DNA of 6,578 nt, from positions 1-6,578 of the forward strand of contig DGQJ01000051.1 in assembly GCA_002389705.1 (NCBI GenBank). The letters run 5' to 3'. Shown one piece after another: positions 1 through 6,578 of the stretch. Source of the DNA: Bacteroidales bacterium UBA4417. Lineage in GTDB: Bacteria > Bacteroidota > Bacteroidia > Bacteroidales > UBA4417. Each line of letters opens with the position of its first letter. The stretch's first letter is position 1. Both the position numbers and the translations under genes were made by a program. The notes below the pieces were generated by a model. That model was given only the letters and a program-made list of their open reading frames with translations. It was not told where the DNA came from and did no database searches.

Positions 1-342
1 CATGTAAAGTGTTGCCCACCACGATGTAAGCAAATCACCGGTTTTGGTAAAGGTAAAATTATCATAGGGGCCTATTTCGGACGACTGATCCTGTGGGTTA
101 CTGCCTTTACGGGCATCGTCGGACATGATGTCGAGGATTGGAAATGTGCCTGAATGGAAACTTACATCAAGCATGGTTCCGTAAGTTGCATTTACAGCAA
201 GCAAGGCATCCGACTCAGTAGTGGGGAAAGTGGTTTGGGTTAAGGCACCCTGTGGCTCTTTATCCAGGAATGATTCACAACCTGCGAGCACAAACAAAAG
301 CATTACAAATGCTGACCAATATATTTTATGTATGTTTTTCAT
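1..342 (-). CDS. SusD/RagB-family outer-membrane lipoprotein, N-terminal part (3' end off window)
   Basis: These are the first 114 codons of a SusD-like nutrient-binding lipoprotein; the frame is open to the window edge. The product starts MKNIHKIYWS, has a hydrophobic stretch (about residues 11-21) and a lipobox LAGC, with Cys22 as the predicted lipidated residue, so it is a signal peptidase II substrate. Right after it comes ESFLDKEP, the 'C..fLd..P' start typical of SusD proteins, then a TTESDALLAVNATY segment matching the usual first helix, and IMSDDARKG, matching the common 'sDea' region. In the family, full length is about 450-650 residues, TPR-like helices hold the fold, and the protein sits on the cell surface as a lid over its SusC partner, helping to capture glycans or peptides. 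The ATG lies only 5 bp after the susC-like stop, so the two are surely co-transcribed and perhaps translationally coupled. No Shine-Dalgarno is obvious, as is usual in Bacteroidota. Ligand unknown. Confidence 0.93.
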   Translation of the reverse strand, partial: MKNIHKIYWSAFVMLLFVLAGCESFLDKEPQGALTQTTFPTTESDALLAVNATYGTMLDVSFHSGTFPILDIMSDDARKGSNPQDQSSEIGPYDNFTFTKTGDLLTSWWATLYM

Positions 343-347
343 GGCTG

Positions 348-3300
348 CTAAAATGTTAAATTTACACCAAAGGAATATACTGAACTTACAGGATAAATAC
401 CTGTATCAATGCCATTCGAAAGCACATCACCGCTCCCGATTTCAGGTGTATAACCTGTGTATTTGGTAAGCGTGTAAATGTTGTTCCCCTTCACATAAAC
501 CCTGAATTGCTGCATGTGAAGTTTTGAAATTAATTTCTCAGGCAGGGTATATCCCAGTACCAGGCTTCGCAATCGCATGAACGAGCCATCCTGTATATAT
601 TTATCGGATGGAATATAATTGTACCCTCCGAAACTTGCGCGTGGTTCCGAATTACTGGTTCCTTCACCAGTCCAGCGATCCATCACATGCTGTTCGAAAT
701 TATAAGCATCAGGCCTTATAAACTCTTTGGCATTATATATCTTATTCCCGGTTTGAGCCTGGAGGCTGAATGAAAAATCAAAGTGTTTGTAAGTGACCTC
801 GGCATTAAACCCAAGGATAAACTTTGGTATTGGTGAACCGATATAGGTTCGGTCCTGATCGTTAATTATATTATCTCCGTTAACATCCACACGCCGCAGA
901 TCACCAACCCCGGCATCACTGGTATGAGGATAGGCATTCAGCTCAGCCTGGTTCTGGAATATTCCGTCGGTTTTATACCCGTAAAAAGCCCCAATTGGTA
1001 ATCCTTCGCGGCTTTGGGTTAAAAAGCCTTTTATATCGCCGCCATAGAGCAGTGAGTCAATACCGCTGCTGCCTCCCACGCTAAGTACTTCGTTATGAAT
1101 GGTGGAGGCCAGAAATCCAATATTATAACCCACTTCTCCTATTTTGTCTCTCCAGTTAATATTGGCCTCAAACCCTCGATTCATTACTTCTCCGGCATTG
1201 TAGCGGATCTTTTGACCTGACCCGTTGCCCATATAACCTGGTGTCGACAATTCAACCAAAATATCGTTGGTAGTACGGTGGTAGTAGTCAAATTCAGCGG
1301 TAAGTCTGTCCTTAAATGCGCCTATTTCCAATCCAATATCAGTTTGGCTTGTAACTTCCCATTTCAGGTCAGGATTGCCACTTTTATCATAGGTTGTACC
1401 TGGGTATAAAATATCGCCTATTCCCAGCGTAGTTACATTGTTCTTAGTAAGCGAAAACCTGTCTGAGTAAGTTATTTTTTCATTTCCTATTTTACCCCAG
1501 CTTGCGCGAAGTTTCAGCTTGGTTACCTGGGTCAGATCTTTCATAAACGCTTCGTTCGAAATATTCCATCCGGCCGCCAGTGATGGAAACATACTCCACC
1601 TGTTTTCGGACGAAAATTTTGACGAACCATCGCGCCTGAAGGTAGCTGTAAAAATGTATTTATCATCGTAGGTATAATTGGCCCTGGCCAGGTACGAAAT
1701 CATGGAATAATAAAGTCCGTCATCTACACCATTCATTGGCCCATTATTATCTGGATTAATGAGGTTAGTGTATTCAAGGTACCAAAAGTCGGATCCGTCC
1801 CTTAAAATATCTTCACTGGCATTTTTAAGAAACTCAGAACTGGAGTTTTGCATAGTATAACCAACGACAGCATTAACTGAATGCTTTTCAATAGTCTTGG
1901 TGTAGTTTAATGTGTTTTCCCAAAGCCAGGTCAGGCTCTCAAACGATCCTTTGAAAAGGCTGCTTTTCGAATGCTTCTGCATTGATTCGGTCCCATCATA
2001 ATATAGAACGGTATAGGCAGGTGAGAATGACTCAGACTTATTGTAACCGGCATCAATACCTAAACTGCTTTTTGCAACAAAATTCTTCAGAAAAGTTGCT
2101 TCGAGGTACATATTGCCCACGGCACGGATTCCTTTATTAAAACTATTATTGTATTCGATACTGGCAAGCGGGTTCCCGACTCCTTGTACCCCGGCAAATG
2201 ATCCGTCGGCCCTGTATGGTTCCAGTGTAGGCCAAGCCCTGTATGCCTGGAATACTACCCCCGGCTCGTTTTGTTGTTTGTAAGGTGCAATGGTAATGTT
2301 GTTGCCAAGTTTCAAATGATCTGTCAGGCCGTAAGTATTATTAAGTTTAAGCGTTACCCGCTCGTAACCCGATTTGTCAATAATACCTTTCTGGTTAAAA
2401 TACCCGATACCTATATAATAGGATGTCTTTTTTGTAGCGCCCCAGGCTGATATCTGGTGGTTGTTAATCGGGGCTGTCTGGAAAATCAGGTCCTGCCAGT
2501 CGGTATTTGGTACGGCATCAACATTATTATAATTGGGATCACCGGGTATTTCGTTGGCAATGGTTGCAAATTCCTTGCCATCGAGCAGATCAATCTTTTT
2601 CGAGAGTGATTGAATACTGTACTCACCGGAATAACTGAAATTGGTTTTTTCAACATTGGTTGATCCGCTCTTGGTAGTGATCAGTATGACACCGTTCGAT
2701 CCCCTTGATCCATACATGGACGTAGCTGATGCATCTTTCAATACTTCCATCGAAGCTATATCGGCACTGTTGAGGAAGGAAATGTTATCGAGTATAACTC
2801 CGTCGACAACATAAATGGGGGAGGAGTTATTGAACGTTCCTACTCCCCTGATTCTGACTGCGGGCGTTGCCCCGGGGGCACCTGAAGTACTGGTAACCTG
2901 AACCCCCGTTACTTTTCCCTGTAGTCCCTGTTCAGCATTGAGCGAAGTAACTTTTGTTAGATCCTTTGCCTTTATAGAACCAACAGCCCCGGTGAGGTCG
3001 CTTTTGCGCACGGTTCCATAGCCAATTACTACAATTTCCGAAAGCATCACCTTGCTGGGCTCAAGTATAATATTAATATTACTCTGGTTCCCGATGCTGA
3101 CCTCTTGTTGCAGATAGCCCACGAACGAAACAACTAATACCTGATCAGCAGGCTCAGCCTGTAGTGAAAATTTTCCGTTGATGTCGGTTGAAGTTCCCCT
3201 GGTACTACCCTTAATTAATACGGTAGCCCCCGGAAGCGTCTCTTTGGTATCGGCTGCTGAAATTTGTCCGGTGATTGTCCTGGTTTGGGCACCGACGAAG

Positions 3301-3386
3301 GATGCGGAACCCAGCAGGAGTATCACCATTGCCAAGGCAACTCTGAAATTGATTCCTGGATGGTTTGGTTTGTTAATTTTCATCAT
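348..3386 (-). CDS. SusC/RagA-family TonB-dependent outer-membrane receptor
   Basis: This is a complete 1012-residue SusC-type transporter, a normal length for the family. It imports oligosaccharides or other large nutrients across the outer membrane using TonB-ExbBD energy. The order is: signal peptide (1-33, hydrophobic core about 16-30, likely cut after VGA); a carboxypeptidase-regulatory-like beta-sandwich (about 36-112, with GATVLIKGSTRGTSTDINGKF); the SusC hallmark EIVVIGYGT (117-125), which serves as the TonB-box region; the plug (about 126-241, including IYVVDGV, MEVLKDASATSMYGSRGSNG and ITTKSG); then the beta-barrel to the C-terminal Phe. Typical barrel motifs are FRRDGSSKF (583-591), LRASWGKIGNE (626-636) and DGSFMRLRSLVLGYTLP (933-949). 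An EF-hand-like DVNGDNIINDQD (834-845) may bind calcium. There is no STN domain, so it is not a FecA-type signalling receptor; control more likely comes from the upstream sensor gene. Two ATGs stand in tandem (3386 and 3383) with no Shine-Dalgarno to choose between them. The gene is intact, with a TAG stop. Substrate unknown. Confidence 0.97.
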   Translation of the reverse strand: MMKINKPNHPGINFRVALAMVILLLGSASFVGAQTRTITGQISAADTKETLPGATVLIKGSTRGTSTDINGKFSLQAEPADQVLVVSFVGYLQQEVSIGNQSNINIILEPSKVMLSEIVVIGYGTVRKSDLTGAVGSIKAKDLTKVTSLNAEQGLQGKVTGVQVTSTSGAPGATPAVRIRGVGTFNNSSPIYVVDGVILDNISFLNSADIASMEVLKDASATSMYGSRGSNGVILITTKSGSTNVEKTNFSYSGEYSIQSLSKKIDLLDGKEFATIANEIPGDPNYNNVDAVPNTDWQDLIFQTAPINNHQISAWGATKKTSYYIGIGYFNQKGIIDKSGYERVTLKLNNTYGLTDHLKLGNNITIAPYKQQNEPGVVFQAYRAWPTLEPYRADGSFAGVQGVGNPLASIEYNNSFNKGIRAVGNMYLEATFLKNFVAKSSLGIDAGYNKSESFSPAYTVLYYDGTESMQKHSKSSLFKGSFESLTWLWENTLNYTKTIEKHSVNAVVGYTMQNSSSEFLKNASEDILRDGSDFWYLEYTNLINPDNNGPMNGVDDGLYYSMISYLARANYTYDDKYIFTATFRRDGSSKFSSENRWSMFPSLAAGWNISNEAFMKDLTQVTKLKLRASWGKIGNEKITYSDRFSLTKNNVTTLGIGDILYPGTTYDKSGNPDLKWEVTSQTDIGLEIGAFKDRLTAEFDYYHRTTNDILVELSTPGYMGNGSGQKIRYNAGEVMNRGFEANINWRDKIGEVGYNIGFLASTIHNEVLSVGGSSGIDSLLYGGDIKGFLTQSREGLPIGAFYGYKTDGIFQNQAELNAYPHTSDAGVGDLRRVDVNGDNIINDQDRTYIGSPIPKFILGFNAEVTYKHFDFSFSLQAQTGNKIYNAKEFIRPDAYNFEQHVMDRWTGEGTSNSEPRASFGGYNYIPSDKYIQDGSFMRLRSLVLGYTLPEKLISKLHMQQFRVYVKGNNIYTLTKYTGYTPEIGSGDVLSNGIDTGIYPVSSVYSFGVNLTF

Positions 3387-3544
3387 ATTGTTGGGTTTGG
3401 TAATTAAATATGATTATTGAGTTGTAGATTTCTGCTTAGCTCATTAAATTCAAACTATCAAAAAAAGGGATTTGTTCACATTAAAATTTATTCAGAGTGT
3501 TATTACAAGCATGCCTGCCGAGTGATTGTGTGGATATTTTTACA

Positions 3545-3575
3545 CAAATAAAATAGCTATTTGTCATATATCAAT
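3545..3575 (-). promoter_or_regulatory. Alternative candidate promoter for the susC/susD-like operon
   Basis: On the minus strand, ATTG (3575 to 3572), a 19-nt spacer and TTTATTTG (3552 to 3545) give three of four bases of the -33 TTTG and five of six fixed bases of the -7 TAnnTTTG. The leader would be about 150 nt. It is a weaker sequence match than the 3681-3711 candidate, but lies downstream of the 9-bp inverted repeat, where an activator site would be expected. Confidence 0.2.
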
Positions 3576-3597
3576 ATTTATTATATCCATCACTATT

Positions 3598-3664
3598 ACT
3601 TCACCGTAATTGATAACCAAACCTTAACCTCAACATTACTACTACACAATAAATCCGGTGAAGT
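3598..3664. repeat. 9-bp perfect inverted repeat in the intergenic region
   Basis: ACTTCACCG (3598-3606) and CGGTGAAGT (3656-3664) are exact reverse complements separated by 49 bp. The core CCGGTG recurs at 3725-3730, 70 bp from its copy at 3655-3660. These could be half-sites for the neighbouring LuxR-type regulator, or a long-range stem in the leader RNA. A 9-bp pair in a 400-bp region is not rare by chance, so its function is open. Confidence 0.3.
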
Positions 3665-3674
3665 TTAAAAACTT
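3661..3674. repeat. Short palindrome AAGTTT-AA-AAACTT
   Basis: This is a perfect 6-bp inverted repeat with a 2-bp spacer. It overlaps the right arm of the 9-bp inverted repeat and lies next to the predicted start site of the first candidate promoter. The placement would suit an operator, but the arms are AT-rich and the spacer is too short for a stable RNA hairpin. It may be chance. Confidence 0.25.
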
Positions 3675-3680
3675 GATATA

Positions 3681-3711
3681 CAAATATATGAAAAAATATT
3701 TTAGTTTAAAA
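3681..3711 (-). promoter_or_regulatory. Candidate Bacteroidota-type promoter for the susC/susD-like operon (first candidate)
   Basis: On the minus strand, TATATTTG (3688 down to 3681) matches the Bacteroidota -7 element TAnnTTTG exactly. With a 19-nt spacer, the -33 position (3711 to 3708) reads TTTT, three of four bases of TTTG. Transcription would start near 3675, leaving a leader of about 290 nt. In such AT-rich DNA a match of this kind can arise by chance, so this is only the best of several weak candidates. Confidence 0.3.
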
Positions 3712-3742
3712 ATATAATTTTGAACCGGTGTTGAAAACGGTT
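3707..3742 (-). terminator. Weak candidate terminator after the regulator gene
   Basis: On the minus strand, about 50 nt after the regulator stop, AACCG (3742-3738) can pair with CGGTT (3727-3723) around a 10-nt loop, followed by the AT-rich stretch CAAAATTATATTTTT. The stem is only 5 bp and the U-run is delayed and broken, so termination would be inefficient. The same segment contains the palindromes ACCGGT (3724-3729) and AAAACGGTTTT (3734-3744), so it could be a protein-binding site instead. Confidence 0.2.
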
Positions 3743-3794
3743 TTGTGAAAGTATAAGGAAATGATTTTTGGTATTAACCAATGGAAATTATGCC

Positions 3795-6578
3795 CTAAAA
3801 CTGCATGATATAGCCTACCAGGTTTTCGTCCGACGAAAGAGAAAGCCTTTTGCGAAGCCTGTACCTGCGGATTTCGACACCACGGATCGTGATATTAAGC
3901 AACGGGGCAATTTCTTTCGACGAAAGATTTAATTTAAGGTAAGCGCAAAGCTTCAGATCACTCTGCGTGAGATCGGGGAATGAATGCTTTAGCCGTTTAA
4001 AAAAGTTTTCGTGGGCCTGGTCGAACAATGCCTCGAATATCTCCCAGTCGTTATCGTTCGAAATGTTATTGTCGATGAGTGTGGTTAAACGCTGGAGGTA
4101 ACGTGCCGGGTAACGGGCACCAAGTTCTTCCTTTTGTTTTTCGAGCTCATTTTTTATCTCGATCAGTACTTCGTTTTTCCTGATAATTGATAATGTAGAA
4201 TCGGCTAGTTGTATGTTTTTGTGCGAAATTTCTGATTCAAGTTTTTCATTCTGCAGCTTCATGATTTCCCGGTCAGCCTGCTGTTGTTCTGTTTTTCGTT
4301 TTTCGTCGGCTAATTGGTTCAGGTGGTTATGATGTTTTACAACGCGTTTCCTGAAAAAATACTGGCTGGCAAAAATACTGCCCAACCCAAGCAGGATATA
4401 AACCAAAATAGCTGCTATGGAAGCATACCAGGCAGGTTTTACCCTGAAAACCAAAGGGTCTGATTCAGCTATGGTACCGTTGAGCAAAAGGGTACGTACC
4501 CTGAGTTTGTAAGTGCCAACCGGGAGCCGTGTATATTTTACTTCAGCAGTTTCGAGCCACTTACTCCAGCCTCTGTCAATCCCTTCAAGCATATATTGGT
4601 ATAGTTTCCTGGAGCATGGATTTTGCAATGTTGAATAAGAAATGGAAATGTTGTTATATGAATTTGGTAGCGAAACAACCGGTTGATTCATTTCGATATG
4701 CCGGATTTCGCCGGTTGAATTTATACAGGTAAATTCGCGGAAAACGAGTTTCGGGCTGTTGAGGCTTGTTATGGGAAGCGATTCGTTTTTTCTGAAAATG
4801 GCAAAGCCGTTGTCGAGGCAGATGAGGTGCAGGTTTTCGTCCAGCGGTACAATGTTTTCGTACCCATCAACCATGCTGAGATTAAAAAGACTCAAAATGA
4901 GCCGGTACGTCATTACAGGCTCGTTTGCTTTAATTTTAAAGATGGCTGCTTCTGAGCGTGTACATATCCAGTAGTTAATATCGTCAATAGGAACTACTGC
5001 GGCAGCTGCTTCAAAACCATTCAGTTTTTTGTTCAGTTCGGTATACGGAATTATCTTTTGTCTTATATCGTCCCAGGTAAATAGTTGCTTTCCATTCGAA
5101 AAAACAATGCGGTTGGCAATTTTAAACACCTTGATATTTCCATCCGTTGGCAAGCCGTTCTGCTGGTTAAAAACCTGTTTGTCGACAATTTTATCCAACG
5201 AATCCGAAAGCCTCAACTTGTATAGTCCTTTCAGCGAATGTCCGAGCCAGATGTTACCCAGGTGATCGGTTTCAATAAAGCGGGCTGGTTCCAGAAAATT
5301 TTCGACAGCATGGCTGTAAACCCAGCCTGCAGGTGTTTTTTTATAAATCAGAAGCCGGGTGTAAGTACTTTGTATGAGGTATTCCTGGCCCCTGAAAAAC
5401 ATCTTCTGTATCATGTAACCGCCGCTTTCGTGGGTAAGCATCCTCAGTACATTGTTTTCAATTACAAATGTTCCGTTGTTACGCCCGCAAAACAGGGTGT
5501 TGTCAATTACTTTCAGCTGCCACACCTGTCCTTGCGAATTATTCATAAAGCCCTGGTAGGTAAACTTACTGCCTTCTTTTTTGTAGGTAAAAATCCCCCG
5601 GTTTGTTCCCACATATAGGATGTTATCTTTTAAAGCTGCAGTGTATACAGTTCCAAGGGCTTCGCTTCCTACCGGGTAAATGTCGACTGGATTATCGAAA
5701 GTGATATTGTCAATTCCATTGTCGAGTCCAACCCAAATGCTCTGATCGTTATCATTGCAAAGCGAAAGAACTGTATTGTTCTGAAGATTGTTTTCACTGT
5801 ACAGGTGGTTTAGTATATTGCCATCTTTATCAAGTACAAAAAGTCCTTTTACAATGGTTCCGAATACTATTTTGTTGCCAAAAACCATCCCGTTGTTAAT
5901 CTGATATTCTTTAAGGAGGGGGTTCGCCGGAACATTCCAGGGCGATAACTCATTTTTATCGAGTATAAAAACGCCTTTTGAAGAGGTGCCAACCAGGAAG
6001 GTGTTATTTTTAAAAGGTAATATTGTTTTTACCTCTGTGCCCCGCAAATCATCGCTTTCAGCTATTTTGACCAGTTTGTTGTTGATCAGCTCGTATAAGC
6101 CTCCCTGCACCGCATGGGCAAATAACCGGTTGCCAGCTTTTAACAGGAATATGATCGGCCCCGGCAGTGGGATGGATTTAACGGTATGTTTGTCGTATAC
6201 AAACAGGCATGAGAATCCCTGAAAATATACTTTTTCGCCGAGTTGTATAATTTTCCAGATTTCCTGATTGTGGAGGTTTACGTTTTTAAGTAAGGGAACA
6301 AGTGAAGTATACATTAAGCCTGAAGCCTTGTTATTACTCCAGTAACCGAACTCTTCGTTCGAGCCGGTATAAATCCTGCCATCGGTACCTACGGTTACTG
6401 ACCTCAAAATAGTATGCGAAGGTAAAGGATAAACCTGCCACCTAACGCCATCGTATTTCAGTAACCCGTTATTGTTGGCTGCGTATACAAATCCTTGCCT
6501 GTCAATATCCAGCGACCAGTTCTGGCTTCCGGCAGCATATTGATTTCGCGTAAAATGAGTTACCATGCATGGCGATTG
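3795..6578 (-). CDS. Membrane-bound one-component regulator: propeller sensor, Y_Y_Y domain, TM helix, coiled coil, LuxR-type HTH (5' end off window)
   Basis: This is a transcriptional regulator that probably senses a periplasmic ligand and controls the downstream susC/susD-like genes. Residues are numbered from the first in-window ATG (6566). Residues 15-593 show about 14 propeller-like repeats, for example FLVGTSSKGVFILD and ILYVGTNRGIFTYK, enough for two seven-bladed propellers. A Y_Y_Y (triple tyrosine) domain follows at about 638-708 (YQYMLEGIDRGWSKW, LPVGTYKLRVR), then one membrane helix (about 712-736), a charged coiled coil (about 740-815) and a helical linker (WEIFEALFDQAHENFFKRLK). 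The C-terminus is a LuxR/GerE-like helix-turn-helix (about 864-908, LSSKEIAPLLNITIRGVEIRRYRLRKRL). No kinase, receiver or AraC domain is present, so it is not a hybrid two-component sensor. The frame stays open above the ATG to 6578, and QSPCMVTHFTRNQYAAGSQNW fits the usual mature N-terminus of such sensors. The real start and signal peptide therefore probably lie off the window. Stop is TAG. Ligand unknown. Confidence 0.92.
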   Translation of the reverse strand, partial: QSPCMVTHFTRNQYAAGSQNWSLDIDRQGFVYAANNNGLLKYDGVRWQVYPLPSHTILRSVTVGTDGRIYTGSNEEFGYWSNNKASGLMYTSLVPLLKNVNLHNQEIWKIIQLGEKVYFQGFSCLFVYDKHTVKSIPLPGPIIFLLKAGNRLFAHAVQGGLYELINNKLVKIAESDDLRGTEVKTILPFKNNTFLVGTSSKGVFILDKNELSPWNVPANPLLKEYQINNGMVFGNKIVFGTIVKGLFVLDKDGNILNHLYSENNLQNNTVLSLCNDNDQSIWVGLDNGIDNITFDNPVDIYPVGSEALGTVYTAALKDNILYVGTNRGIFTYKKEGSKFTYQGFMNNSQGQVWQLKVIDNTLFCGRNNGTFVIENNVLRMLTHESGGYMIQKMFFRGQEYLIQSTYTRLLIYKKTPAGWVYSHAVENFLEPARFIETDHLGNIWLGHSLKGLYKLRLSDSLDKIVDKQVFNQQNGLPTDGNIKVFKIANRIVFSNGKQLFTWDDIRQKIIPYTELNKKLNGFEAAAAVVPIDDINYWICTRSEAAIFKIKANEPVMTYRLILSLFNLSMVDGYENIVPLDENLHLICLDNGFAIFRKNESLPITSLNSPKLVFREFTCINSTGEIRHIEMNQPVVSLPNSYNNISISYSTLQNPCSRKLYQYMLEGIDRGWSKWLETAEVKYTRLPVGTYKLRVRTLLLNGTIAESDPLVFRVKPAWYASIAAILVYILLGLGSIFASQYFFRKRVVKHHNHLNQLADEKRKTEQQQADREIMKLQNEKLESEISHKNIQLADSTLSIIRKNEVLIEIKNELEKQKEELGARYPARYLQRLTTLIDNNISNDNDWEIFEALFDQAHENFFKRLKHSFPDLTQSDLKLCAYLKLNLSSKEIAPLLNITIRGVEIRRYRLRKRLSLSSDENLVGYIMQF

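Larger units (their letters stand above)
3387..3794. other. AT-rich intergenic region between regulator and susC-like gene
   Basis: This 408-bp stretch has no credible gene. It is clearly more AT-rich than the flanking coding regions. Because both neighbours are on the minus strand, it must hold the 3' end of the regulator transcript and, most likely, the promoter, operator and leader of the susC/susD-like operon. The candidate elements within it are listed separately and all are weak. Just upstream of the susC-like start the minus strand reads TTACCAAACCCAACAAT, with no purine-rich ribosome-binding site. I see no riboswitch, tRNA or conserved RNA fold. Confidence 0.8.

Noticed and set aside
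221..469. Plus-strand open frame of 82 codons across the susC-susD junction
   Set aside because: It lies antisense to two strongly supported genes, has no recognisable domain and its composition looks like a translated complement.
3178..3420. Plus-strand open frame of 80 codons over the susC-like 5' end, with a hydrophobic C-terminal stretch
   Set aside because: It is the complement of the signal peptide and regulatory-like domain coding sequence, whose hydrophobic composition explains the apparent membrane segment.
3451..3458. ATAGTTTG on the minus strand, considered as a -7 promoter element close to the susC-like start
   Set aside because: The TA is one base too close to TTTG, and no suitable -33 element sits at the expected distance.
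3460..3475. Run of seven T on the minus strand, considered as a terminator or attenuator in the susC leader
   Set aside because: No convincing GC-rich stem precedes it on the minus strand, so a homopolymer run in AT-rich DNA is the simpler reading.
5238..5618. Plus-strand open frame of 126 codons inside the regulator gene
   Set aside because: It is antisense to clear propeller repeats and no family motif is seen; other plus-strand frames at 4529-4732, 4759-4974, 5029-5265 and 5986-6222 are rejected for the same reason.

Overview
The window carries part of a Bacteroidota polysaccharide-utilisation-type (PUL) locus, all on the minus strand. From high to low coordinates it reads: a membrane-spanning sensor/regulator (3795-6578, N-terminus off the window), a 408-bp AT-rich intergenic region, a complete SusC-type TonB-dependent outer-membrane receptor (348-3386), and, 5 bp after its stop, the N-terminal 114 codons of a SusD/RagB-type lipoprotein (1-342, running off the window). 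The phylum call rests on the SusC/SusD pair, the propeller/Y_Y_Y/LuxR-HTH regulator architecture and the lack of clear Shine-Dalgarno sequences. The sequence does not allow a genus call.

The likely logic is as follows. The regulator's periplasmic part (about 14 propeller-like repeats by eye, then a Y_Y_Y domain) senses a breakdown product. A single membrane helix and a coiled coil pass the signal to a C-terminal LuxR/GerE-type DNA-binding domain, which probably controls the adjacent susC/susD-like operon. SusC and SusD together form the outer-membrane import complex, with SusD as the surface lipoprotein lid. The regulator has no visible histidine kinase or receiver domain, so it is a one-component relative of the hybrid two-component sensors common in such loci. 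The substrate cannot be read from this window because no glycoside hydrolase, lyase, sulfatase or peptidase gene is present.

The intergenic region holds only low-confidence signals: two partial matches to the Bacteroidota promoter pattern (TTTG, about 19 nt, TAnnTTTG), a 9-bp inverted repeat, a short palindrome and a weak hairpin after the regulator gene. No RNA genes, mobile elements or CRISPR were seen. Nothing here looks like a wholly new system. The most interesting item is the regulator, with its two-propeller-sized sensor joined directly to a LuxR-type DNA-binding domain.
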